A DNA stretch of 25,148 bases, from contig CAXNAA020000179.1 of the NCBI GenBank assembly GCA_964200075.2, positions 1 to 25,148 on the forward strand. The letters are read 5' to 3'. Origin of the DNA: Sphacelaria rigidula (taxonomy: Eukaryota; Phaeophyceae; Sphacelariales). A program made the translations under genes and the position numbers. Positions 1-9,834 of this stretch are shown here, piece by piece; position 1 is the first letter of the stretch; each line of letters begins with the position of its first letter. The notes under the pieces were generated by a model. That model saw only the letters and a list, made by a program, of their open reading frames with translations. It made no database searches and was not told where the DNA came from.

Positions 1-99
1 TCTTGTGTACGGGTGCGGTGCGGGGGGTGCGTACTCATTTGTTGCTTGCCTTAGTCGTTTGACCATTGACCATAACGTACGGGGGGGGAGAATACTTAC
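1..99. other. G-rich left edge, unassigned
   Basis: Contains G runs at about 23-28 and 81-88. The phrase GGGGGGTGCGTACTCAT resembles GGGGGGTGTACTCATG near 20736, so it may be a fragment of the same G-rich repeat. No gene is visible. Confidence 0.3.
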
Positions 100-968
100 C
101 ATGATGGTTATGCTATACAGCTGGATATGGGAAAACGAGGACACACTCAAGAGATGGAGAGAAGGAGCAGGAGTCAATCTTTTCAAAAAAGGAGACCAGG
201 CTTACCCAGGGAACTGTAGAGGGACAACGCTACTGAGTGCGGTAGGGAAAAAGTTCTGTAAGATTCTGAATGATGGAGGAGGAACGATGCTAGAGAAGGA
301 CGAAAACAATACGCGAGGGACAAGCAGGTTTTAAACCAAACCGTAGTTGCGTAGATCATGTGTACACACTAGGTGAGATTGTTCAAGGTAAAAAAAAGCC
401 GAGCTGATCACGTACTGTTTCTTTCGGGACGTGCAAAAGGCTTATGGCACAGTATGGAAACATGGACTGTGCAGAACGTTGTGGGAAACTGGGATCGGAG
501 GAAAGATGTGGAAAATGATAAAGACGATGACAGGATGTGCCAAAAGTGCCATGATGCTGGGCCGGTGAATATCAAAATATTTTGTTATCTTGAAAGGAGC
601 TGCACAAGGATGTACATTATCACCCACTTAATTTGAGGTATTTTTCAGTGACCTGATACTAGCGATAGAAGCAGAAACTCAGGGAGTCAAGGTGGGCGAA
701 AGATGGTGATATCAGGTTCTATGTTCACGGATGATTTTGTGGGAATTTCAGGAACAGCAGAAGGGTCGCGAAAAAAATAAAAAAAATGCTCTAGAATACA
801 CCAGGAAATGGAGGGTGACAGCGAATGTTCACAAATGCGCGGTACTAGTCTGTAACGAAGATAAGAAAACTCCGGTGAAGTTCAAATGGAAGTGGGGAGA
901 AGAGGAACTGCCGATCGTACACCAGTATACATATCTTTTTTATAGAGATCTCAAGAAACCGTTCTTGG

Positions 969-1000
<32 letters not shown>

Positions 1001-2150
1001 ATCTCACATTAGCTGATTGCAACAACCCAGCCCGTGGTCAGGAGCAGCAAAGGGATGCACACTGAATAAAGTAATAGAAAAGGGTAGGACACATATAGGC
1101 AGGATGGACGTGATCCTCGAGACTCGCACCAAGACACCAGGATTAAGAGATATATCCTGATAACGTGATCGTACCAAAGCTGGAATATGCAGGAGAAATA
1201 TGGGAGGGGAAGGTGAAGTTTGTGAAGAAGGCGGAAACAGTACGGATGGCAGCAGCTAAGAAGATACTTGGATACTCGAAAACGACGAGTAAGACAGCTT
1301 TGAGAGCGGACTTAAGAATGTACTCACTTGAAAGAAACAGAGACATAAGGAAATTGAGGTGGCAATATAGCGTAAAAAACACGCAGAGAAAGAGATTGCC
1401 ACCTATAGTTAGCGATAGGACTGTATGGAAGAAAAGTACGAAATGGCATGCTGAAATAAGATGGGATGAAGAAGTCGAGAAAGTATGGAAGGAGGTAGGA
1501 GGAAACTAAGACGGAATATTGTTCATAGATGAAGACGCGGGGTACGAGACAAAAGCAAGAGACATGATAGAAATATGGGAAAAGGAGTGCTCCGACGCAA
1601 AATAAACGGAGAAGAACACCTGGAGATATACGGGTGGTCGAGAGAGGGATCGGGATGAAAACATATCTGCATTGCCCCATGAACGCAGCGAAAAATCTGA
1701 AACTGCAATTTCGGGTGGGGGACGTGGACCTGCCAAAAAGAAGAAAGATATATACCAGTAGTTGAGTGGAGAAGGAAGTAGATGCACAGAACTGCCCCTA
1801 TGGCAAAGGAATGGAGAGCAGGAGTCATATAGTGGCAGAGTGTGAACTATGCAAGGGGGAACGGGACGTGCTAGAGGGGGAAATATGCGGGACGTGAAAA
1901 AGTGGCATGAAATGTTTTGATGCATTAGACAGTAGGGAGAAAACAATGGCTATACTAGGAGATAGACGGCGGCCACAGACGGCGAAACAGGATGCGGACG
2001 GTATATGTAAAAGGGCTTTTGAGCAATGTATGGAAGAAACGTAATGAGCACCTAAATAATGGAGGTGTCTCTCATAGGAGTAGGAACAATGCTTCGTCTC
2101 GAAAGAGATGCATGGTCAATGGTCAAACGACTAAGACAAGCAACACAGAG
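100..2150 (+). pseudogene. LINE family A copy 1: decayed non-LTR reverse transcriptase, 3' part
   Basis: Remnant of a LINE polyprotein, which in life copies element RNA into DNA at a nicked target. The start lies before the window or is lost. Reading moves between frames. Positions 121-320 give a segment with WREG and VNLFKKGD; a frameshift near 320 leads to NRSCVDHVYTLG; 403-700 carries motif-A-like FFRDVQKAYGTV and GAAQGCTLSPT with in-frame stops; 721-750 reads MFTDDFVGIS, the active-site box with Thr in place of the usual Ala or Tyr. The best-preserved block is 1165-1509 (starts IVPKLEYAGEIWEG), the region after the catalytic core. A later piece near 1829-1870 reads VAECELCKGERDVL, a possible zinc-knuckle remnant. 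The stretch 1917-2150 ends in NVWKKRNE and MVNGQTTK, followed by a C-rich run at 2152-2167. Family assignment to LINE is confident; the clade is not. Confidence 0.85.
969..1000 (+). repeat. (GATT)8 microsatellite inside LINE copy 1
   Basis: Eight perfect GATT units interrupt the LINE just after the segment reading PIVHQYTYL. The LINE reading does not resume recognisably until about 1165, so the 969-1160 stretch is an insertion or a badly decayed part. Confidence 0.9.
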
Positions 2151-2300
2151 CACCCCCCCCCACCCCCAAAGCTCTGCAGATTCGGCGCCTCTGGATTATC
2201 TTTGAACCGTAGTGTGCAGCCTAAAAAAACCCTTGGACTTAAACAAAAGGTGCATCCCTACCGTAGAATCTCCCTTGAGTAGGCATTAGGAGCTGTCGTT

Positions 2301-2319
2301 CCTCTTGGTCTCCAAGAGG
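2301..2319. repeat. Perfect 8-bp stem, 3-nt loop hairpin
   Basis: CCTCTTGG, loop TCT, CCAAGAGG. No T-run follows on either side, so it is not called a terminator. Confidence 0.6.
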
Positions 2320-2762
2320 TTGCGCTCTCTCCAGAGGAAAACACGCGCCGGCCACGCCTGCTGAGGATGATTTGAAATCACACTAAACTGTCACGCGCCC
2401 GTGTTATTCACGTACGCACAACACGCATGGCCCAAATTGTTTAGGTACTACAGTATAACTCGAGAATATCGAAGATGTAGGCCTTGGGGGATTAGTTTAC
2501 CAAGTCAAAATGATGATGCCGCTTCAACGGATGACCCACCCCTCGTCCAACGCCTGTGTAAAGCGCATACATATAGCGGTGAAACATGTTGTGGATACAA
2601 CGGGTTCAACAGACGACCCACCCTATGGTGAAAAGAGAAAGTGATGCGAAGAGACATCCCACAGAAGAGCGATGCCCAAGAGAGATGGGGGGAAACGCAC
2701 ATTGCTTGCTATGGGTATCTTGATTGTGAAGTGGCTGTGACAGTGGTGATGGGTCTCGTCGC

Positions 2763-2801
2763 CATCCTGAGTTCTGAAGCGGCACTTCGTACCTCAGGAT
2801 G
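2763..2801. repeat. 39-bp imperfect hairpin
   Basis: Outer arms CATCCTGAG and CTCAGGATG pair perfectly. An inner GAAG/CTTC stem closes a CGGCA loop. Function unknown. Confidence 0.55.
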
Positions 2802-2937
2802 AGGGTCTCAAATCAGAGCATACATCTCGAGAAATAATCCTCGGAATCCGGCGTGTGTCATTGGCGGCGTTTTCTCCTTGCGCCCCGATCTTGTAACGCG
2901 AAAAAGCAGTTTCCATCATCGTCACGACGATGATGAT

Positions 2938-2980
2938 GATCATCTGATCGCCATCATCTGATCGCCATCATCTGATCACC
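2938..2980. repeat. Short tandem repeat, 14-bp unit
   Basis: Three consecutive near-copies of CATCATCTGATCGC, next to a GAT-rich microsatellite at 2927-2940. Confidence 0.75.
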
Positions 2981-3081
2981 ACCCCGTATCATTCTCTTTG
3001 TACTGGCAGGGTCAGCTAAGAAGCTCACATTTCTCTAGCACACGATAACGTATGCAGTTTTCCCGTACAAAGTGGACGGAA

Positions 3082-3345
3082 GTACATCGCTGTGAAGTGC
3101 AGATCAACGTGCTGATGCACGCTTTGGCGTGAAAGAGTAAATATACGGCATCAAATATAACATAAACCACGATACCGGATTCTGCACAGAGGAATGTATC
3201 TGTCGGGATCTAAATTCAGTACGTTCCGATCTCGTGGGCATCTCTTGTACCAGCTTGTCACGGAGTGCAACGGTGTCACACACAAGAGAAAAGTGAAGTG
3301 CTTTGCTCAATTGGAGGCCTTTTTAGCTGAACATTTACACGTACG
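3082..3345 (-). mobile_element. SINE-like element copy 1
   Basis: Aligns along its whole length with 22941-23190 in the same orientation. Shared landmarks in order are an ATCGCTGTGAAGTGCAGA-like left end, TGTCGGGAT (the tRNA-like B-box region on the minus strand), GTGTCACAC, GAAAAGTG, and a right end around GGCCTTTTTAGCTGAAC. The B box is more degraded here (TCGGGATCTAAATTC) than in copy 2, so this copy alone would not be recognised as tRNA-derived. Length is about 264 bp. Orientation is inferred from copy 2: the tRNA-like head is at the high-coordinate end and transcription would run leftward. Confidence 0.6.
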
Positions 3346-4754
3346 TACTACACGTCAGCATGCGAAAACTAGCCACTGCAGTCATGTATCATCCTAATTA
3401 TATATTCACGAAAGTATGGCCCGCCACACTACATGAAAATAGTGTGGGTAGGGATTTATTTTTATTTTTATTTTTTTCCTCTGATGATGCACGACTCTGT
3501 GTGGGTCTAAGTCGACGTACCTCTCTCGCCACAGCGACATAGATCCACTGTTGAGGCCCGGGGGTCAAGAAACGATTGTGGCGAGGGGAGAGCGAACGTG
3601 TAGTCATGCAGCTGCGGGATACAAGAGATAAACACAGCAGCAGGAGGTGCATCAGATGTGTACATCGACCAGACTCTATCCCTTTGTTGCAGACTTCTTT
3701 GTAACCCGTCGGTCGATGTAAAAATATATTGACATCTCTTCTTGGGCAAAGAGCGTAGCGGCACACCATGCATATCCTACTACGGAGCAATGCTACGGTA
3801 GGGCTGCACTTTTCCGGCGCAATCTTGTCTGGTTCAGGGGCTCCTAATGATTCTAGATGCACAAGAATATGGGTCAGGGCATCCCCGTTTGCAAATTCAG
3901 TCGGGATATCCCCAGCACATTGGAATGGTAATCCTGGTGTACTCTCACAGATTTTCACAAGACGTGTTTTGGATGAGATCAAGAGCTTCTAATAAGTCTA
4001 ACCTCAGAAAATATTTGTGCACCACTACCGTAGCATCACTTTACGTACTTCGTGGCGATCCGTGAAATGCGCACGCGCACAACCTCGTCTGTGTGCACAG
4101 CATTACGCCAGCGACGAACACGGTCCGAGCATCGGGCACCTCTTCTCTTCCCCAAACACCGCAACACCTCCCGACCACACGCACCCGACACACGCATTAT
4201 CCGAAGCATTGTCCCCACGAGTCTGGGATTTGCTGGGTGCGTCAGGCGTGGGTTAGTCAGGCGCATACGTCAACACCAGATTACAGAAGTAGCAGAGAGG
4301 TTGTTTTATATCGCATCGAAGCTTGACTTGTGTGCACACCACGATGCAAGCAGCGAACACTGTGTGTCTGTGCAGCAGAATCGCACGTTCACCCGTCCAA
4401 CTGTAGTCGGAAATGTCACGCCCGCGTGCACACACGCTCCACCACACGAGCACCCGTCGACAAAGCAATGTATCCTTTTTCCCACCTCGGGTGTATATCG
4501 TGTGTGTGTCACCCGCGGATTCTTCTGCGAAAACATTTGTGTCCACAGTCCAGGTGTAACGTACCGCATCACGCCGCCGTCCTAGGTGGCAAACATCTAG
4601 ACGCCCACCGACTTTCAATCCACACAGGTATTGCACACCCACAATCTACACTCACCACCGCAGCCAAAAAAAGACGACATCCACAACACTTCGTCAGCAG
4701 CAGTACGTGCCTCTATGGACACCAACAATGGTGTACAACGAGTCATCACGGCTG
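3346..4754. other. No recognised gene; low-complexity and CA-rich DNA
   Basis: Contains a T-rich (TTTTTA)n-like run at 3454-3479. A 194-codon open frame on the minus strand (3398-3982) has no domain I recognise, and its C-terminal KNKNKNK comes from the T-rich run. From about 4070 to 4560 the plus strand is rich in CAC/ACG, which keeps several overlapping frames open at once; that argues for composition and not coding. Confidence 0.5.
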
Positions 4755-5683
4755 CACAACGACAGCGCAGAGAGGGACCGCGTGAACTAGGCGAACAGCA
4801 AGGCGGAAATCAACAGAAGGGGACGCAGAACTCGCGCGAAGGACGCTGCGGTTGTTCAACAGCGATTCTACCAAAGGGAACGTAGAGCAGCCATCTTGTC
4901 ACCAAACAGGCATCGTGTCGATTATATTCTGCGTCACGAGGACGACATATCGCGTCTACGAAGCATTGTCACTCAGCGGCGTGAGGCCATCCAAAGCGCG
5001 CGGGAACGAGTGGGTATAGTACATATATATATATATATATATAGAATATTTCGAACTCAAGAGCGTGTAGCATACTTTGTAACGAGGCGTTCACGAGATT
5101 TATTGCTGATTTTAGTATGCGAGTTCCTCCGCCCCCGCCCCAGGAGATGAATGTTTGGGCCAATGCCAATGCGAGGGGCCCGGTTGGCGGGTTCGTACTT
5201 TACTTTATGCGGGGGTACACATGCGTTCGCGACAGTTCGAACGGACGCGCGATCGCGGTGGTCCTACAATGTTCCCGGCGGGTATGCACATTTCGAGAGA
5301 GGATCTATTCCCACGAGGGCTTGGCAAGGCAAGGATTGCGAGACCCTCGAAAAAGGCGGACGAGACCGGGGCGTAGCCCCGGGTCCCGTGTGGCTTGTAT
5401 ACAAATAAAAAATGCCGACCCTTGCCGCTACTGTGGTGCTGAATTGTTGGAGAAAGGGTTCGGGGGGATTTGTTGCAAAAGCGGTGAATATGTCCTTCCG
5501 AGACTACCGCCTCTGCCTGCTGTCCTTCACGAACTTTACACTTCTTCGGAGCCATCAGCACAAACGTTCCGCAAAGAATCCCGCGCGTACAATTGCCGTT
5601 GCAATTTCGCCTCGATGAATATCGAAGATGGGGAACTCAAGAACATGTTTGGCGATCATCTCCTGTCCGTCCAAGGAAGGTGA
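4755..5683 (+). pseudogene. Helitron-type Rep/helicase N-terminal region, broken
   Basis: Helitrons are rolling-circle DNA transposons whose large protein joins a Rep nuclease to a helicase. Positions 5417-5683 encode the region before the Rep domain: CRYC at residues 103-106 of the open frame starting at 5117, a CC pair at 119-120, then VLPRLPPLP, and SRAYN at 155-159. This order (CxxC, CC-x-x-G, LPxLPxxP, R-x-Y-N) is typical of the helitron-helicase-like family. Upstream, 4755-5020 in another frame is rich in Arg, Glu and Gln (for example RRAAILSPNRHRVDYILRHE), like the basic N-terminal region of such proteins, with an in-frame TAG at 4788-4790. An (AT)n run at 5023-5043 and at least one frameshift separate the halves. 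The frame stops after VQGR at a donor-like AAG/GTGAGA (about 5681). No Rep HUH motif or helicase was found downstream. Confidence 0.65.
5023..5043. repeat. (AT)n microsatellite
   Basis: Uninterrupted AT alternation lying within the Helitron-like remnant. Confidence 0.95.
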
Positions 5684-5785
5684 GAGAAATACAATTTCTC
5701 TTTCAAATAAAAAGTCTCTTTGTATGTATTGCAAACTAATAGTGTATGTACATGTACTCGGCTTACATACATACAGTGGGAGACA

Positions 5786-5935
5786 CGGTTTAAGAGAGGG
5801 TTGTGCAGAGGCCTTGCAATCTCTCTCAAAGCTACCATCCTGTTATTTCGTTTAAAGAGAGGTTTTCTGTCAAACCGAGTGCTTGGTATAAGCGAGGTAT
5901 TCTCTTATACCGATATGCCCCGAGTATAAGGGCTC
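5786..5935. repeat. Cluster of small TTTAAGAGAG palindromic motifs
   Basis: Variants of GTTTAAGAGAGG recur: GGTTTAAGAGAGGG with an inverted partner ATCTCTCTCAAAG about 30 bp on, then GTTTAAAGAGAGG near 5850, GGTATAAG near 5885 paired with CTTATACC near 5905, and GTATAAGGGCTC near 5925. A related copy lies at 6439-6515. They may be tiny inverted-repeat elements or their remains. Confidence 0.45.
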
Positions 5936-5940
5936 TAGAG

Positions 5941-6007
5941 TGCGGGTGAAACCAAGCTGTCTGGAGGGCACGCTTGCTAGTGTCAAGGCGCCCCACTCCT
6001 TGGATTT
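5941..6007 (+). repeat. 67-bp direct duplication, copy 1
   Basis: Matches 6030-6093 along its length. Shared blocks include GGGTGAAA, CTGGAGGG, ACGCTT, GTCAA and TTGGATTT in the same order. No coding sense is evident. Confidence 0.65.
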
Positions 6008-6029
6008 GTTGTGTATATGGGGTTTCGAC

Positions 6030-6093
6030 CGTGGGTGAAATCAAGTCATCTGGAGGGTACGTACGCTTATGTCAACGCGCCTCGTTGGATTTT
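6030..6093 (+). repeat. 67-bp direct duplication, copy 2
   Basis: Second copy of the unit at 5941-6007, about 22 bp after it, differing by substitutions and short indels. Confidence 0.65.
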
Positions 6094-7540
6094 TATCTTG
6101 ATATACTGTACTGTACTGTGTACAACAGCTGCTACAGCTGTAGAAGACGGATTGAAGCCCGCAAGGGCGCGAATCAACTTCACTTACGAGAAATCAAGGA
6201 CCTGCACTCCCTCCTACGATACCCAGCAACATTATGACTACACTTCTTGGCAGCTTCTTCAGGTTTACACAAAGTCTACCACCAAACTTTGTTTCGTTTT
6301 TGTCCTGGACGCATAGTCACTCATCCAAGTGAGCTTCGCCCCAAGAAGATGGTATGATACTTCGGTCATGTTGCATTGTCCGGCTACTTCTTCAAGGTAA
6401 AACAAGAGGATTTGACGATCGGGAGAAGACGAGTGGTTGCGGTTTAAGAGAAATATGGTTCGGTTTCAGAGAGTGGTGTATCAAGCAATTGTGATCTCTC
6501 TTAAAAAGCGGTAGGCACGGCAAGATGTTCGCTAGCCTTTCGCGTGGTTTTGCGGCACTGCTCGTAGATATTTCTGCCATTGTAAGCGGTGTTTTGTTTT
6601 TTTCTTTTGCATTCTTTCTTCGGATTCTGCAGCCTCCACGCCATTATCGGACGGCCCCTCAATTGCATTTCCACAGAAAAAATCCCCTTCTGGGCAGAAC
6701 CTCCATCACCTTCTCATGTACCCTCTCACCCGCGCACAAGGGCATATTCTCAACAACAGCTTTCAACTAGGCTGTTTTCTTCTTCATGCACTTTTCACCG
6801 CCGTGCTCTCGCTTACGATTCGGCCCCCCTCGCCCACTGGGGACGTGGGAACCCTTCAGTCCTCTAGTATCAGTATATGTGGAGGTTAAGTTACGGCATT
6901 CGAAATTCTTGTCAGAATATATAACTAGTTGCAATTTGCGTAGTTTTTGCTCTTGGCTACGGCGGCCAGTTTTGGCGTCTTGGTATAAACCGTGAGTGGA
7001 AAGTTCAGCTTCTAACTCTTCAAAACTGGCCGTGCGAAGCTGGTCAAGCGTCAAAAGATTTCCATCAAGCTAGCCCAGCTCGTGGTGTTGGTGTCATTAT
7101 TGGTACTTTCGTATTTCGTACTTTTATTCGTGTCGATGTTGACAAATAGCGACCGCCTGCATGATCTTCATTGGTCGTTCTGCTGGATTGGCTGTACTAT
7201 TCCGTAAGCATCCTGCCTGTACTCCATTGTCGGCCGCATTCGCGGTAGTGGTGGCTGTCCGTCAATGTCTGCCGTCCAGTTAAGTATAGCTTATGACATG
7301 CGTGGTACGAGCACGACCTCACGGCTGACCACCCCACATACTTCCGATTGATGAAGGAGGTGGCGTAACTCCAACAGAAAGGGTGGACAGCACTTCTTCT
7401 TGCACATTGCCGAGCGACTGCTTTTTCCTGTGACCCCGTCACTTAATGACGTTATCGTTCCCGGATGTAGCGTCTTTGAATGCACGGATCATTCCACCTG
7501 TTCCATCATACTATGGTGCAGACATCTGACACTTTCTACG
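6094..7540. other. No recognised gene; pyrimidine-rich stretch and one candidate exon
   Basis: 6590-6790 is pyrimidine-rich on the plus strand. A small inverted-repeat unit (GCGGTTTAAGAGA and CTCTCTTAAAAAGCGG) lies at 6439-6515. The candidate minus-strand exon at 6767-7068 is listed separately. I see nothing definite in 7070-7540. Confidence 0.4.
6767..7068 (-). CDS. Candidate exon or ORF fragment with SAP-like residue pattern
   Basis: The minus-strand frame from a TAG near 7068 reads LLTLDQLRTASFEELEAEL, followed by THGLYQDAKTGRRSQEQKLR. The alternation of hydrophobic residues, the GL turn and the later basic K-x-x-L-R-K-L stretch resemble a SAP-type helix-extended-helix DNA-binding motif, and codon order looks more protein-like than the surroundings. 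There is no good ATG: the first in-frame start-like codon is a TTG at 7054. If real, it is an exon or a transposon ORF fragment. The downstream half (TYTDTRGLKGSHVPSG) looks non-coding. No neighbour supports it. Confidence 0.2.
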
Positions 7541-7559
7541 ATAGCCCCCCCCCAAAACC

Positions 7560-8370
7560 AGCCCAAAAGTGTCACGAACAACATGGACATGCAGCACCCG
7601 ATGTTTGAGTTCAGGCTGCATGAAGCACCTCATAAGGCGTTCGTCTTCCTAGGTGGTGCTATCAGCGCGGATGCGAAAATGTCCCATCGAAACCAACCGC
7701 CGCATCAGCGCAACGTGAGCGCGTATCCGAAAATTTGGATCCCAACTCTACGATCGGCCTCACGGCCAACTATCCCTGAAAGTCCGGTTGATTAAGGCGG
7801 AGGTGGTAGAAGCTCTGTGGTACGAATGTGCCACACGGACGTTACGTTCTGAGGACCTTGACAGTCTGCGCACTCCCCATCTCAAGCTTTTGCTGCGAGT
7901 GGTTGGATTCCGCAGAAAGGATCGAAAATGTCTACAACACACTTTCGTACAGAGCGGTGCTCGAGATGACCACTGGGAGCGTATTGAGACGACTATCCGC
8001 AAAGGTCATCTCTGGTTCGCGGGAGCCCTTGTCCAGCAGAAGGAAGCACACCTTCCTGAGTGCATCATGAACGGAAGGTTAGCCGCACCAGGGCCCACGG
8101 AGGCTGGCCGCCGCTCAAAACGATGGGAGGAAAACCTCCAGGAGAATCTACGTGCACTAGGAGCTATGCCGCACAGAGGAGCGCGACAGAACTGGTTCGT
8201 TCACGGTGTAGAGGTTAACGATGAATATGAAGGGGTCACCGCGGCGAAGAACACGGGCAAATGGCATATTGGAGTCGAAAAGGGAGCAGAAGCATTTGAG
8301 GACACGCGGAGACAGGAAGACAAACGAGAATCGCCCCGCCGTCGCAAGAGGCTGCTGCATCGAGAGCCGT
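7560..8370 (+). pseudogene. LINE family B: C-terminal part of a reverse transcriptase, broken
   Basis: A different LINE family from the one at the left edge. One frame gives FVFLGGAISADAKM at about 7641-7680, the conserved FxYLGG segment after the RT catalytic core. A +1 frameshift near 7680 then gives RRISAT, an in-frame TGA at 7716-7718 where Trp is common in relatives, and SQLYDRP, leading into the open frame 7788-8474. That frame carries KAEVVEALWYECATRTLRS, HLKLLLRVVGFRRKDR, RIETTIRKGHLWFAGALV and a tail KRWEENLQENLRALGAMP ending near NTGKWHIGVEKGAEAFEDTR. These blocks are characteristic of the thumb and C-terminal region in one common LINE group. The sequence beyond about residue 190 looks like read-through. 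No RT catalytic motif was recovered upstream, so the copy is 5'-truncated or too decayed. Confidence 0.8.
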
Positions 8371-8399
8371 CGATCGAAGAATCCCGTCTGCTCATACCG

Positions 8400-9050
8400 G
8401 TTATTTATTGTGTCCTTGGTCGGTGCCTCTGCGATGCCCCCTGGTGTGTGTCTGTATCTGCTCTGCTGCCCTGAATTCTTTGAGCTCCACCACGTCCGTA
8501 GTCTCCTTCTTCTCTGCTCTCCCTTTCCCCCATCTTTCTCTCTCTATATATAGATGTGCGTGTTCTTCCCTGCAGGTGTATGTCAGAGCAATGTGGTACC
8601 TCGCTTCATTGTGCTTGTCCACGGATGAAAGGACCCATACCCCAAAGAGTGCGGTCGTAGTAGATGAGCCGCAATCGTTTCCTTCCTTTCCCATGGCCTT
8701 TGGTTTTCTACGACTAGGTATGAGTGTGGTCCTGCGCAAGACCTTTTCCGCCGAAGCCATGTGACAGGCGCCGGCCATTTTTTGTCTCTTCTTGTTATTC
8801 ATTTATTTATTTTCTTGTTCTGCTTCAGTCTACTCTGTTGTTCTGTTCTCATTGTTTCTGCAGCGGGTGTTTCAGTTTTGTTTTGTCTCGGGTACGTCCA
8901 TCATGTTACCACGGCTGGATCCCTGTGGGGTCAGTCAAAGTGCGACAATCACTCAACAAATCAAACCAAAAGCGGGGCAGTCCGAGCGCTCACCCATGCA
9001 GGATGGAGCAAAGATATTTTTTCGACTTTGTCGTGTGATACTCCAATGCG
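8400..9050. other. No recognised gene
   Basis: Pyrimidine-rich on the plus strand, with a short CTCTCTCTATATATA run near 8538-8552. Several overlapping open frames exist on both strands because of this composition. Confidence 0.45.
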
Positions 9051-9054
9051 CACG

Positions 9055-9800
9055 TATAACTGAAAACGGTATATATTCAAAGGGTGTGTTGAGTTGGCAT
9101 GCTCTTTTTGTCGTTTGATTCTCCGGACAAGGGAAAGTCATCGGTACACTATAGAAGGGTCTGTTCGGTTGGAATATTTTTCATGTACATCTTGTTTTGG
9201 GATTTCTTGGACAAGGTGGAGACAGCGGTATACGATAAAAGGGTCTGTTCGGTTGGGTATATATTTTTTGTTGTCTTTCTGTTTTTCGGCTTTTCTTGGA
9301 CAAGGGGAAGACAGCGGTGTGCAAAAAAGGAGTATGCTGTTTCTCTTTTTTTCTGTTGTTTTTGGTATCTCTGGAGAAGGGGGAGACAACGGCATACATT
9401 CAAGGGGGATCTTAAGTTTGGATGGTTTTGTTGTTGTTCTACTGTTGTTGTTGGGGGCAGACCATGACATACATTCAAGGGGCATGTTGGGTTGGGATGG
9501 TTTTTTCGTTGTTTTTCTCTTGTTCAGGGTTTTCGAACAAGAGGAGGGCAACGGTATACAAGACAAGGGTCTGTTGCGTCGGGATATCGCATTTTCGTTG
9601 TTTTCTCGCTGTTCAGGGTTTTGGGGGGCAAGGGGGAGACAGCGGTATACAATCAAAAGGGATGTTGGATCGGCATATCATCTTGTTTCCAATGTTTTCT
9701 TGTTTTAAAATTTGTGTCTTTTTTGGACATGGGAAAGACGGCGGGATACGATGAAGGGGCATGTTGGCCTGGCGTGGGTTCCTCGATGATTTTTCGTTGG
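9055..9800 (+). repeat. Degenerate minisatellite, nine units of about 75-99 bp
   Basis: Each unit has a purine-rich start like GGACAAGGGGAAGACAGCGG, then TATACAATCAAAAGGG, CTGTTGGGTTGG and a T-rich TTTTTCGTTGTTTT tail. Using the CGGTA landmark, units fall at 9067, 9142, 9226, 9315, 9390, 9465, 9552, 9643 and 9742, giving spacings of 75, 84, 89, 75, 75, 87, 91 and 99. Long open frames occur on both strands, but several spacings are not multiples of three and the repeat phase shifts, so a coding repeat is not supported. Confidence 0.85.
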
Positions 9801-9834
9801 TTAGATTATCCTTCGAAACAGGGATGGCGATATA

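Larger units (their letters stand above)
2151..3081. other. No recognised gene; hairpins and short repeats
   Basis: Holds a C-rich run directly after the LINE, two hairpins (2301-2319, 2763-2801) and a short tandem repeat at 2938-2980. Short open frames, such as 2401-2631, show no family I recognise. Confidence 0.5.

Noticed and set aside
2938-2980. CRISPR array
   Set aside because: The repeats are contiguous 14-bp units without spacers, and no cas-like gene is present.
3398-3982. 194-codon minus-strand frame as a gene
   Set aside because: No domain is recognisable, part of it is a T-rich low-complexity run, and other frames are open over the same DNA.
4085-4500. Ancient tandem duplication (TGTGTGCACA followed by GCGAACAC in two places)
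   Set aside because: Similarity does not extend beyond about 40 bp and fits the CA-rich composition.
4052-4785. Several overlapping 120-180 codon frames on both strands
   Set aside because: The segment is rich in CAC/ACG, which removes stop codons in several frames at once. No motif supports any of them.
9094-9708. 204-codon plus-strand frame and 172-codon minus-strand frame across the minisatellite, each with internal peptide repeats
   Set aside because: The repeat peptide changes frame between units (RYTIKG in some, GIHSRG in others) and several unit spacings are not multiples of three. The open frames follow from the DNA repeat.
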